A DNA stretch of 18,833 nucleotides from NCBI GenBank assembly GCA_023423335.1, contig JAFAFU010000054.1, positions 1 through 18,833 of the forward strand, read 5' to 3'. The position numbers and the translations under genes were made by a program. Positions 6,246 through 13,860 of this stretch are shown here, in pieces. Under the pieces are notes generated by a model. It did not search any database and was not told where the DNA came from. It was given only the letters and a program-made list of their open reading frames with translations. Each line of letters opens with the position of its first letter. Position 1 is the stretch's first letter. The stretch comes from Bacillota bacterium. Its GTDB lineage: Bacteria; Bacillota; Clostridia; Lachnospirales; Lachnospiraceae.

Positions 6246-6707
6246 ATGGAAATCATATTATTAACCGGAACATTTCTCATGTTCTTGATCGGATTTTATA
6301 TCATGGGAAAAATAGATCATTTCTTGAAGACTTCTCATATCCAAGAGGACATAAGAGAAGCAGAGGAGGGAGAGACCGCCTTAATTATGGGCTGTTCAAC
6401 ACTTGCTGATAATTTGAAAAAGCTATTGGAGGAGCATAAGATTGAATATCAGCAGATAGAAGAGAGCAATGAATACAATCCCTCCAATCCTTATCAATAT
6501 CTTTTTGCTGTCAGTAATAATGACTTTGAAAATATAATGGTGGGAATCATTGCGAAAAAAAACTTGGCTATCTGTAAGATAGTAGCGTTATGCAATTGTC
6601 TTGATAACCGCAAAATATACGAGCAAAATAACATTCCCAGTCTTTATGGCACAGGCATTACAGGAGATGTTTTATTTCAAGTGGTATATAGCGGGGGAGG
6701 GCGGTAA
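6246..6707 (+). CDS. Small membrane-anchored protein resembling a degenerate RCK/TrkA-N domain
   Basis: Start ATG 6246 is chosen because GAGG lies eight bases upstream; an in-frame GTG at 6237 overlaps that site. The product has 153 residues: one N-terminal membrane helix (residues 2-21, IILLTGTFLMFLIGFYIMG), a short charged linker, then a ~105-residue domain. This has a beta-alpha-beta start (TALIMGCSTLADNLKKLLEEH) and order reminiscent of a Rossmann-type RCK_N domain, but the Gly-x-Gly-x-x-Gly dinucleotide motif is absent (only MGCS). It ends GTGITGDVLFQVVYSGGGR. The gene stops one base before the TrkH start, so it is the first gene of the K+ uptake operon. A regulatory or assembly role beside the channel is likely from context; nucleotide binding is doubtful. 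Confidence 0.65.
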   Translation: MEIILLTGTFLMFLIGFYIMGKIDHFLKTSHIQEDIREAEEGETALIMGCSTLADNLKKLLEEHKIEYQQIEESNEYNPSNPYQYLFAVSNNDFENIMVGIIAKKNLAICKIVALCNCLDNRKIYEQNNIPSLYGTGITGDVLFQVVYSGGGR

Positions 6708-6708
6708 A

Positions 6709-8079
6709 ATGAAATTTATTAAAAACAAACTGACTACAACCCAGATGATAGTCGCCGGGTTTTTCCTGGCCATATTGTCCGGCGGAATCATATTAACTTT
6801 GCCCATATCATCGAGGGCCGGTGAGTTCACATCTTTTGTTGATGCACTCTTTACAGCAACCACGGCGGTATGTGTGACAGGGCTGACCACGGTTGTTACA
6901 GCCGAACATTGGAACTTGTTCGGTCAGGTAATCATACTCCTATTAATCCAATTAGGCGGCTTGGGGATTGTATCCTTTATTACCGGTATATTATTGGTTT
7001 TAAGGAAAAGAGTAACCCTAAAAGACAGGCTGCTGATCCAGGAGGCATACAACCTAAGTACATTAAGGGGACTGGTAAGATTAACGATCCGTATTGCAAA
7101 AGGAACCTTTCTGGTGGAGGGGATCGGGGCAATCGTTTACAGCTTTCAATTCATACCGGAGTATGGACCGTTAACCGGTATTTGGTATTCCATATTTCAT
7201 GCGGTATCATCGTTTTGCAATGCGGGCTTTGATTTAATCGGCCCGACAAGTTTCGTGAAGTATCAGTCAAATCCACTCATCAATATAACCACGATGATGC
7301 TGATCATTATGGGTGGTATTGGTTATCCTGTGTGGTGGAATGTGATCGAAGTGATTAAATCAAAACGTAAGGAAAAAATTCCGTTTCATCTATTACTTCA
7401 TAGATTCGAGCTGCACACGAAGGTGGCTCTTACGGTTACTGCGATTTTAATACTTTTTGGAGCAGCCTTCATTTTTATAAATGAATATCATAATGATTTA
7501 ACCATAGGTAATTTGAACATACCTGAAAAGATTATGGCATCCTTTTTTGAATCGGTAACTTTTCGTACCGCCGGGTACTACACAATCCCGCAGGAGGGCC
7601 TGAAGGTAAGCTCGGCATTGATCGGAGTCATCCTGATGTTTATTGGCGGTTCTCCTTCCGGCACTGCCGGCGGTATCAAGACAGTGACTTTTGCCGTATT
7701 GGTCTTAGCGGCAATGTCAAGTATGAAAGGGAAATCCAAAGTGGAGATGTTTAAAAGAAGCCTTGATGACGGATATATTAAAAAAGCGCTTGCTATCTTC
7801 TTTTTTAGCTTTACCACCTTGATGCTTTCAATAATCAGTTTATCTCTATTTGTTGAAAGGGATTTAATTGATTTGCTTTATGAGGCATCCTCAGCCCTGG
7901 GAACCGTAGGTTTATCCAGAAATCTGACGCCATCACTGCCAACGGTAGGAAAATACATTATAATCTTCACTATGTATTTAGGAAGAATCGGTCCAATCTC
8001 GTTAGCCCTTGCCCTTAAAGTAGGTAAAAATAAAGCCAATATGATACATTTGCCGGAGGAGAAGGTACAAGTTGGTTAA
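6709..8079 (+). CDS. ktrB: TrkH/KtrB-type K+ channel subunit
   Basis: Start ATG 6709, with GGAGG eight bases upstream and one base after the previous stop; 456 residues. The protein has the four M1-P-M2 repeats of the Trk/Ktr/HKT superfamily. The pore-loop selectivity glycines are visible in all four: VCVTGL (54-59), FCNAGF (169-174), FRTAGY (285-290) and LGTVGL (397-402). The loop in the third repeat, GGSPSGTAGGIKT (313-325), matches the intramembrane gating segment of KtrB. Length and the lack of extra N-terminal helices fit KtrB rather than the longer TrkH of enterics. It would import K+ (often Na+-stimulated) across the cytoplasmic membrane and be gated by the TrkA/KtrA ring encoded downstream. 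Confidence 0.92.
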   Translation: MKFIKNKLTTTQMIVAGFFLAILSGGIILTLPISSRAGEFTSFVDALFTATTAVCVTGLTTVVTAEHWNLFGQVIILLLIQLGGLGIVSFITGILLVLRKRVTLKDRLLIQEAYNLSTLRGLVRLTIRIAKGTFLVEGIGAIVYSFQFIPEYGPLTGIWYSIFHAVSSFCNAGFDLIGPTSFVKYQSNPLINITTMMLIIMGGIGYPVWWNVIEVIKSKRKEKIPFHLLLHRFELHTKVALTVTAILILFGAAFIFINEYHNDLTIGNLNIPEKIMASFFESVTFRTAGYYTIPQEGLKVSSALIGVILMFIGGSPSGTAGGIKTVTFAVLVLAAMSSMKGKSKVEMFKRSLDDGYIKKALAIFFFSFTTLMLSIISLSLFVERDLIDLLYEASSALGTVGLSRNLTPSLPTVGKYIIIFTMYLGRIGPISLALALKVGKNKANMIHLPEEKVQVG

Positions 8080-8151
8080 CAAAAACTGTGATCGTTTAAA
8101 CGAACTATAAACTGGAATAAAGATTATTAAATTGAGAAGGATGGTATTAAT

Positions 8152-8826
8152 ATGCAGAAAAAAGAATTTGCCGTTTTTGGATTGGGCCGGTTCGGATGGA
8201 GTGTGGCAATGACCCTTGCCCAAAGCGGTTGCGAGGTATTGGCTGTAGATGATAATGAGGATAAGATCAATGAGATTGCTAATCATGTTACTTATGCGGT
8301 GAAAGCACATATTGCGGATATGGAAACTCTGCAATCGCTGGGCTTAAGTAATTTTGACGGGGCTGTTGTTGCTATGGGTGAGGATTTGGAGGCCAGTGTC
8401 ATGACAACGATTCTGGTGAAAGAGCTGGGAGTCCCATATGTGCTGGCAAAGGCCCAGACAGATTTGCAGGCGAGGATTCTTAAAAAAGTTGGAGCTGATA
8501 TGATTATATTTCCGGAGAAAGAGACGGGAATTCGTATTGCCAACAACTTAATTATGGGCAATTTCTTTGACGCAGTAGAATTATCTTCAACCTTCAGTCT
8601 GATGGAGATGGACCCGCTGAAGGAATGGAGGGGGAGAAGCCTGAAGGAGTTGAACCTTCGTGTAAAATATCAGATAAATGTTATCGGAATAAAGAGAAAT
8701 GGGGAATTGGACATTGCACCGAATGCAGATGTGCCACTTACGGAGGGTATTACAATGGTAGTAATCGGGAATAATGAAATCCTGAACAAATTGCAATTAC
8801 AAAAAAGTAAAGAAATCCATCTATAG
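8152..8826 (+). CDS. ktrA: TrkA/KtrA-type RCK gating subunit
   Basis: A 224-residue cytoplasmic protein. Residues 5-~125 are an RCK_N Rossmann domain with an intact dinucleotide motif (FGLGRFG, Gly10/Gly12/Gly15) and the acidic end of strand two (VLAVDDNEDK). This is followed by the typical ILVKELGVPYVLAKAQ and DMIIFPEKETGIRIANNL. Residues ~140-220 form the RCK_C ligand domain (DPLKEWRGRSLKELNLRVKYQINVIGIKRNG and MVVIGNNEILNKL). KtrA octameric rings bind ATP/ADP or NAD(H), and often c-di-AMP in Gram-positives, to open or close KtrB. The gene starts 72 bases after ktrB with AAGGA ten bases upstream; a 10-base palindrome CGTTTAAACG (8093-8102) lies in that gap. No terminator is seen between them, so they are probably co-transcribed. 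Confidence 0.92.
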   Translation: MQKKEFAVFGLGRFGWSVAMTLAQSGCEVLAVDDNEDKINEIANHVTYAVKAHIADMETLQSLGLSNFDGAVVAMGEDLEASVMTTILVKELGVPYVLAKAQTDLQARILKKVGADMIIFPEKETGIRIANNLIMGNFFDAVELSSTFSLMEMDPLKEWRGRSLKELNLRVKYQINVIGIKRNGELDIAPNADVPLTEGITMVVIGNNEILNKLQLQKSKEIHL

Positions 8827-8857
8827 TCAACAGCCGATATCATACAAACCAGCGGAC

Positions 8858-8898
8858 AGGAACCGGAGAGCGAAAGGCAAAACGCGCCGGTTCCTTTT
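8858..8898 (+). terminator. Terminator after the KtrA gene
   Basis: AGGAACCGG (8858-8866) pairs with CCGGTTCCT (8887-8895), a 9-bp GC-containing stem with a 20-base loop, followed by TTTTGCTT. It lies 32 bases after the ktrA stop and separates the transporter genes from the kinase promoter. Confidence 0.7.
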
Positions 8899-8946
8899 GC
8901 TTGGGTGACCGGAATACAATATTGTGGTTATAACATACTAGATTTA

Positions 8947-8975
8947 TTGACACTGGTTATGAGAATAGATACAAT
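8947..8975 (+). promoter_or_regulatory. Consensus sigma-A promoter of the KdpD/KdpE-like genes
   Basis: TTGACA (8947-8952), an exact 17-base spacer and TACAAT (8970-8975) make a near-perfect vegetative promoter. Transcription would start near 8982, giving a leader of about 38 bases before the ATG at 9020. Such a strong match implies basal expression of the sensor pair independent of the ktr operon. Confidence 0.75.
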
Positions 8976-9019
8976 TAATGTAGTTTAATTAGCAATATAT
9001 AGAAATGCGGAGGGCCGGT

Positions 9020-10492
9020 ATGGCAGCGAATATAAATTTTATTTATAGCATAAAAAAGGTTGATCTTAAGACGCAAATAAAATATATTGCCTGGGTAATC
9101 CTTATTTGCGCTGCCTCTACCTGTCTGTCCGTCTTATTGAACGAAATGGGAATCGGGAGAGAGAATACACTGATGATATTCCTGGTTGGAGTGTTAATCG
9201 CTACAGTTTTGACGAAAGGGTATCAATATGGATTTATTGTATCTGTTCTGAACCTGTTCATGTTCAATTATTTCTTTACAGAGCCGCGGAAGTCCCTTGT
9301 TATGAACAATGTACAGGATTATATTCTGGTTACTTTTTTCCTGCTTGCTTCCCTGATATGCGGAACAATGTCCGCTAAATTCCAGCGGCAGACGGAAATA
9401 GCCAGACAGAGTGCGAATACAGCCAAACTGTTATATAATATATCGGAAAGCTTTTTGAAGCTGTCCGGTGCACGCAGTATAGTAGAAAAAGGGATTGATT
9501 ACATTCATATGTATACCGGATATCCCTGCAGTATTACCTTGGATAAAAATAAATTTAATGTCAATGAGATCAATTATAATACACCGGATTTTGATTTGGG
9601 GAGTCCGATACAGGCACAAAAGCATACCATGCCAATAAAAGCTTTGTCAAATGAGATAGGAACCATTACACTAACAAAGATAAAGCTGCCTTTACCAAGG
9701 GAAGAGGATATGTTTATTAAAACGGTCATTTACCAAATGGCATTGGTACTTGACAGGGAGTTCATCTATAATGAACGTGAAAGAATTAAGCTGGCAATGG
9801 AAAGCGAACATCTGAAAAGCACTTTACTCAGAAGCATTTCCCATGACATCCGTACCCCGCTTACCGGCATTATGGGAGCAAGCGGTATGATACTGGACAG
9901 CAATGAAAGTCTGGACGAAAACTCTATCAAAAGACTGATTTCTGATATTAATGAAGAAGCTGCCTGGCTTTATAATTCGGTACAAAACATATTGGATATG
10001 ACAAGGATCAGCGAAGGTAAGCTTGCGTTAAAGAAGGAATATGAAGCGGTAGACGACTTAATCAATCAGGCGGTAATTCATGAATCGGGATTAGCCTCAG
10101 CCAATCGTTTGCGGGTGACTATCCCGGAGGATATTTTATTAGTAGAGGTTGATGGGAGATTGATTGTACAAGTACTGGTAAATCTTCTTGACAACGCCTG
10201 CAAATACTCCGGTAAATCAAGTGCCGTAGAGTTGAAAGCATGGCAGGAAAATGAAAAGGTGGTATTTGAGGTATCCGATGATGGCCCCGGAATTGATGAA
10301 TCGATTAAGAATACCCTTTTTGAAAGCTTCATTACACTTCCGGGAAACAGTGCAGACAGCAACCGGGGTGTCGGGCTGGGACTAGCCATTTGTAAGGCCG
10401 TTGTTGAAGCACATGGAGGCAAAATTACAGTCGGCAATAAACCGGAGGGCGGAGCTTTGTTTCGAATTGAATTACCATATAATGCGGAATAA
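9020..10492 (+). CDS. kdpD: KdpD-like sensor histidine kinase lacking the N-terminal KdpD/USP domains
   Basis: The ATG at 9020 is chosen because GGAGGG lies five to six bases upstream; the in-frame ATG at 9005 has none. 490 residues. Four membrane helices (roughly 22-40, 50-66, 69-85, 100-118) form the DUF4118-type sensor unit, ending the third helix with FNYFFTEPR, a hallmark of KdpD. A GAF-like linker (~135-250) precedes the kinase: H-box SISHDIRTPLTG with His275, N-box NLLDNACKYSG with Asn392, G1 DDGPGID (420-426), G2 RGVGLGLA (449-456). Full KdpD proteins are about 900 residues, with an N-terminal Walker-containing KdpD domain and a USP domain. Both are missing here and the start is well defined, so this is a genuine short form, not a truncation by the window. 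It likely senses K+ or turgor/c-di-AMP status for the adjacent transporter. Confidence 0.88.
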   Translation: MAANINFIYSIKKVDLKTQIKYIAWVILICAASTCLSVLLNEMGIGRENTLMIFLVGVLIATVLTKGYQYGFIVSVLNLFMFNYFFTEPRKSLVMNNVQDYILVTFFLLASLICGTMSAKFQRQTEIARQSANTAKLLYNISESFLKLSGARSIVEKGIDYIHMYTGYPCSITLDKNKFNVNEINYNTPDFDLGSPIQAQKHTMPIKALSNEIGTITLTKIKLPLPREEDMFIKTVIYQMALVLDREFIYNERERIKLAMESEHLKSTLLRSISHDIRTPLTGIMGASGMILDSNESLDENSIKRLISDINEEAAWLYNSVQNILDMTRISEGKLALKKEYEAVDDLINQAVIHESGLASANRLRVTIPEDILLVEVDGRLIVQVLVNLLDNACKYSGKSSAVELKAWQENEKVVFEVSDDGPGIDESIKNTLFESFITLPGNSADSNRGVGLGLAICKAVVEAHGGKITVGNKPEGGALFRIELPYNAE

Positions 10493-10532
10493 TCATTTGA
10501 TATAACCATATGCGGGAAGGGAGGCAGCTGAA

Positions 10533-11228
10533 ATGAGTGTGGAAATCCATATCTTATTGATAGAAGATGATCTGAAAATAGTAAACTTTATGTCAATGGC
10601 ATTAAAAGCGAAGGGCTATAAGCTAACGATTGCCAATACCGGAAATAGTGGTATTTTAAGTTTTTGTACTGAAAATCCTGACATCGTACTTTTGGATTTG
10701 GGATTGCCGGATAAAGACGGTATCGAAATTATCCAGGAAATTCGGAAGGTATCACAGATCCCCATCCTTATAGTATCTGCACGGGAGCAGGAGAAGGATA
10801 AAATTGCAGCACTGGATGCGGGGGCGAATGACTATGTGACGAAGCCTTTTGCTATGGGCGAGCTTCTTGCCCGTATACGGGTAATGGAACGTTTTATTGA
10901 GCATGAGAATTTGACAATGCCGCAGAATATATTCTATTTTGATTACCTTACGGTAGACTGTGAAAAACGAAGAATCTATATTGATGAGACGGAAATCCAT
11001 CTGACCCCGATTGAATATAAATTACTGACTCTTCTGATTGCAAACCGCGGTAAGGTGGTAACCCATAGCCAAATCTCAAAAGAGGTCTGGGGATATGGTG
11101 AAACCGGTGATTCAAAGAGCATCCGTGTGTTTATGGCAGGGCTAAGAAGAAAAATTGAGAGAGATACTGCTCACCCTCATTTCATTACTACGGAATTAGG
11201 AGTCGGTTACCGGTTTATAGAGAATTAA
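10533..11228 (+). CDS. kdpE: KdpE-like OmpR-family response regulator
   Basis: A 231-residue regulator with GGGAGG eight bases before its ATG, 40 bases after the kinase gene. The receiver domain (1-~120) keeps all key residues: acidic pocket Glu11/Asp12/Asp13, phospho-acceptor Asp55 in VLLDLGLPD, Ser82 and Lys104 in YVTKPF. The C-terminal winged helix (~130-230) carries LTPIEYKLLTLLIANRGKVV, the recognition-helix region SIRVFMAGLRRKIE and the closing ITTELGVGYRF, all typical of KdpE/OmpR. As partner of the KdpD-like kinase it should bind direct repeats; the TTAAGA pair in front of the ktr operon is a good candidate target. Confidence 0.88.
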   Translation: MSVEIHILLIEDDLKIVNFMSMALKAKGYKLTIANTGNSGILSFCTENPDIVLLDLGLPDKDGIEIIQEIRKVSQIPILIVSAREQEKDKIAALDAGANDYVTKPFAMGELLARIRVMERFIEHENLTMPQNIFYFDYLTVDCEKRRIYIDETEIHLTPIEYKLLTLLIANRGKVVTHSQISKEVWGYGETGDSKSIRVFMAGLRRKIERDTAHPHFITTELGVGYRFIEN

Positions 11229-11276
11229 GATTGTCATATAGCAGAAGGCTGCTTTAGCTAGAGAACGGAGGATATT

Positions 11277-11987
11277 ATGCCCAAAATCATGATAATAGAA
11301 GATGACATACCGCTCAGGAATCAAATAAAAGATGTTTTGTCGGGATATGGCTATGAGGTTTATGCCGTTGAGAGTTTTCATAATGTGGAGGAGCAATTTG
11401 TGGATATTAAGCCTCAGCTGGTTCTGCTGGACATTAATCTTCCGTATTATGATGGTAATTATTATTGCAGGATGTTCCGCAGACATTCCAGGATTCCGAT
11501 CGTCATTATCTCGGCCCGCAACAGTGATATGGATCAAATCCTAAGCATGGAGCTTGGCGCGGATGAATATATCGTGAAGCCCTTTCATATACAGGTGTTG
11601 ATTGCGAAGATTAATGCCCTGGTCAGAAGAATCTATGGGGATTATACGGAGCCGGATAATAAGGAAATCAACGTACAGGGCATCCGGCTGGATCAGGCAG
11701 GCTTCAAGGTATCTTATCAAAACCATACGGAAGAATTAAGCAAGAATGAATATAAGCTGCTGAAGAAGTTCCTGCAGAAGGTTAACCAGGTAATATCCAG
11801 GGAAGAGCTTCTGGAAGAGCTGTGGGATGAAATCAGCTTTGTAGATGATAACACCCTTACGGTTAACGTTACACGGGTTAAGAATAAGCTGATGGACCTT
11901 GGAATTGAGGATGTCATCAAAACAAAAAGGGGTGTGGGGTATCTTTTTGACACAAGCGTAATTGCGGCGGATCAGGAGGCGGAGTAG
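11277..11987 (+). CDS. bceR: BceR-type OmpR-family response regulator
   Basis: A 236-residue regulator starting 48 bases after kdpE, with CGGAGG upstream. Receiver: Glu8/Asp9/Asp10, phospho-acceptor Asp52 in LVLLDINLP, Ser79 and Lys101 in YIVKPF. The short winged helix includes LSKNEYKLLKKFLQK, SREELLEELWDE and DDNTLTVNVTRVKNKLMDLG, a form typical of BceR/GraR/VraR-like regulators paired with peptide-antibiotic transporters. Its stop is two bases before the kinase start. The intergenic stretch upstream has only a 5-bp hairpin (11240-11253) and no clear terminator, so read-through from kdpDE is possible. It should activate the bceAB promoter when the transporter signals through BceS. Confidence 0.87.
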   Translation: MPKIMIIEDDIPLRNQIKDVLSGYGYEVYAVESFHNVEEQFVDIKPQLVLLDINLPYYDGNYYCRMFRRHSRIPIVIISARNSDMDQILSMELGADEYIVKPFHIQVLIAKINALVRRIYGDYTEPDNKEINVQGIRLDQAGFKVSYQNHTEELSKNEYKLLKKFLQKVNQVISREELLEELWDEISFVDDNTLTVNVTRVKNKLMDLGIEDVIKTKRGVGYLFDTSVIAADQEAE

Positions 11988-11989
11988 CG

Positions 11990-13006
11990 ATGAGTAGGAA
12001 ACTGATAAGAAGCTTTCTAAAGGATCAGTTCACCGGCAGTATTGTTTATTTTAGCGGTATTTTTCTGGTAGGACTGTTTTATTATCTCGATACCGGGCAG
12101 GAGATAGAACTCCTTTATCCGGTATCGCTTGCATTTGCCGTCTACCTCGCAGGAATGCTGTTTCGGTTTGGTGAATATTATAAAATTCATAAAGGTCTTG
12201 AGGAGCTAGCGGAAAACTGCGAAAGCCGCCGGATTTACCATGACGATCTATATATCAGGATAGATGAGACGATAAAAAAGCTGCACATGAATTATCTGGA
12301 CAAGCTGGGGACCTCCCAGTTGAACAGGAAGAAGGAGAGACGCTTCCTGTCCATGTGGATCCACAACATGAAGACCCCGATCACCGTAACGAATGTACTG
12401 CTCCAGCGGATGGAACGGGGTGAACTGGACACGGCGGCAGGCCTGGAGGCCATAAGGGAGGAGAATGAGAAACTTTTGGGCAGCCTCGATGCGGTATTGA
12501 ATATGATCCGGCTGGAGGATTTTGCGAAGGACTATATCCCGGAGCCGATGGACCTGCTCACGGAGCTGAATAAGGTCATCAACCATAATAAAAGTCTGTT
12601 CATCCATAACCGGGTATTTCCCAAAGTGGTGACCGGGCTTTCGGAGGCCAGGATCCTTTCGGATAAGAAATGGAACGAGTTACTGGTAACCCAGCTGATA
12701 TCCAATGCGGTAAAGTATTCGAGGGAGGAAGATGTTTCAAAGAATATTTATTTTAATATAGAAAGAAAAGGACAGGAAATCATCCTTACGATCAGGGATG
12801 AAGGAATCGGCATACCAAAGCATGATCTTGATAAGATATACGAACCATTTTTTACCGGTGATAACGGAAGGCTGGGATATCAGTCCAGCGGCATCGGGCT
12901 TTATTTTTGTAAAGAAATCTGCAAGCATCTGGGACATTCTCTGCAGATTACCTCGGAGGCCGGGAAGGGCACTTCGGTTCAGCTTTCCTACCTTGCAAAA
13001 CTGTAA
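11990..13006 (+). CDS. bceS: BceS-type intramembrane-sensing histidine kinase
   Basis: A 338-residue kinase. Two membrane helices (about 15-32 and 42-58) are joined by a loop of only about ten residues (LDTGQEIELL), so there is no extracellular sensor domain. This is the hallmark of intramembrane-sensing kinases, which take their signal from the partner ABC transporter. The catalytic core has the family-typical H-box MWIHNMKTPIT (His125), N-box LISNAVKYS (Asn239), G1 RDEGIGIP (269-276) and G2 SSGIGLYF (299-306). It is coupled to bceR by a two-base gap and followed after 89 bases by the transporter genes. In known systems this kinase forms a complex with BceAB and reports transport flux of bacitracin-like or other peptide antibiotics. 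Confidence 0.9.
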   Translation: MSRKLIRSFLKDQFTGSIVYFSGIFLVGLFYYLDTGQEIELLYPVSLAFAVYLAGMLFRFGEYYKIHKGLEELAENCESRRIYHDDLYIRIDETIKKLHMNYLDKLGTSQLNRKKERRFLSMWIHNMKTPITVTNVLLQRMERGELDTAAGLEAIREENEKLLGSLDAVLNMIRLEDFAKDYIPEPMDLLTELNKVINHNKSLFIHNRVFPKVVTGLSEARILSDKKWNELLVTQLISNAVKYSREEDVSKNIYFNIERKGQEIILTIRDEGIGIPKHDLDKIYEPFFTGDNGRLGYQSSGIGLYFCKEICKHLGHSLQITSEAGKGTSVQLSYLAKL

Positions 13007-13037
13007 GGTTATGTTAGCTTAATCTATGGATGCACGC

Positions 13038-13066
13038 TGGAAATGAGATTATGATAGGCATATAAA
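13038..13066 (+). promoter_or_regulatory. Candidate promoter ahead of the transporter genes
   Basis: TGGAAA (13038-13043), a 17-base spacer and TATAAA (13061-13066) lie 30 bases before the bceA start. In relatives the regulator binds just upstream of the transporter promoter, so an own promoter in this gap is expected; the -35 is imperfect, in line with activation. I do not see a clear inverted repeat for BceR. Confidence 0.35.
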
Positions 13067-13095
13067 TCAGGGATTTAATGTTAGGAGGATTTGAT

Positions 13096-13860
13096 ATGTC
13101 GGTATTGATAGCAAACAATCTATCAAAGGTATACGGGGAAAGAAAAGGCAATTATGCAACGAAGGCGCTGGACGGGGTGGACCTGCAGGTGGAAGAAGGC
13201 GAGTTTATCGCCATCATGGGACCTTCGGGAAGCGGTAAATCCACGCTGGTCAGTATCTTAAGCGGAATTTCGGCTCCTACCGGCGGAAGCGTAGAGATCT
13301 GCGGAAGCCGAATCGATAAGATGGATCAATTTGAGATGGCATTGTTCCGGAGGAGAAAGATAGGCTTCGTATTCCAGGAATTCAACCTGCTTGACAATCT
13401 GACCTTAAAGGAAAATGTAATGCTTCCCATGGTACTTGATAAGAAGGATAGTCAGTATATGAACGACAAGGCCATAGAGACTATGAAGATATTTGGGATT
13501 GACCAGATAGCGGATAAGAAGCCTTATCAGATCTCAGGCGGACAGCAGCAGAGAGCAGCGGTAAGCCGGGCCCTGGTAAATGATCCGGTAATCCTTTTTG
13601 CGGATGAACCGACCGGAAATCTGGACTCAAAATCTGCCAATGCTGTCATGACCTGTTTTGAAAAGATTAATACGGAGAATAAGGTTACCATTTTAATTGT
13701 GACCCATGATGTATTTGCCGCCAGCTTTTGCAGAAAGGTGATCTTTATCAAGGACGGCAGGATATTTATGGATATTGTAAGAAAGGGAACCCGCAAGGAG
13801 TTTTTTGATCAGATATTGGACTGCCAGGCAATCGTCGGAGGTGAAAATTATGACCTTTAA
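13096..13860 (+). CDS. bceA: BceA-type ABC transporter ATPase
   Basis: The ATG at 13096 follows AGGAGG with seven to eight bases spacing; the in-frame ATG at 13078 lies before that site and is rejected. 254 residues. Walker A GPSGSGKST (42-50), Q-loop Gln94 in FVFQEFNLLD, ABC signature ISGGQQQR (146-153), Walker B VILFADEP (165-172) with the extended GNLDS of the MacB/BceA group, and switch His204 in VTHD. It powers the BceB permease. The last 11 bases overlap bceB, showing translational coupling. Function by homology: ATP-driven removal of antimicrobial peptides from their lipid-cycle targets and flux sensing with BceS. Confidence 0.93.
   Translation: MSVLIANNLSKVYGERKGNYATKALDGVDLQVEEGEFIAIMGPSGSGKSTLVSILSGISAPTGGSVEICGSRIDKMDQFEMALFRRRKIGFVFQEFNLLDNLTLKENVMLPMVLDKKDSQYMNDKAIETMKIFGIDQIADKKPYQISGGQQQRAAVSRALVNDPVILFADEPTGNLDSKSANAVMTCFEKINTENKVTILIVTHDVFAASFCRKVIFIKDGRIFMDIVRKGTRKEFFDQILDCQAIVGGENYDL

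Noticed and set aside
6601..6708. Longer N-terminus for the KtrB-type channel
   Set aside because: It would overlap the upstream gene by over 100 bases; the ATG at 6709 has a strong GGAGG and gives the normal family N-terminus.
8093..8102. Palindrome CGTTTAAACG between ktrB and ktrA as an operator
   Set aside because: Only ten bases, no promoter near it; chance in an AT-rich gap is likely. It is mentioned in the ktrA entry only.
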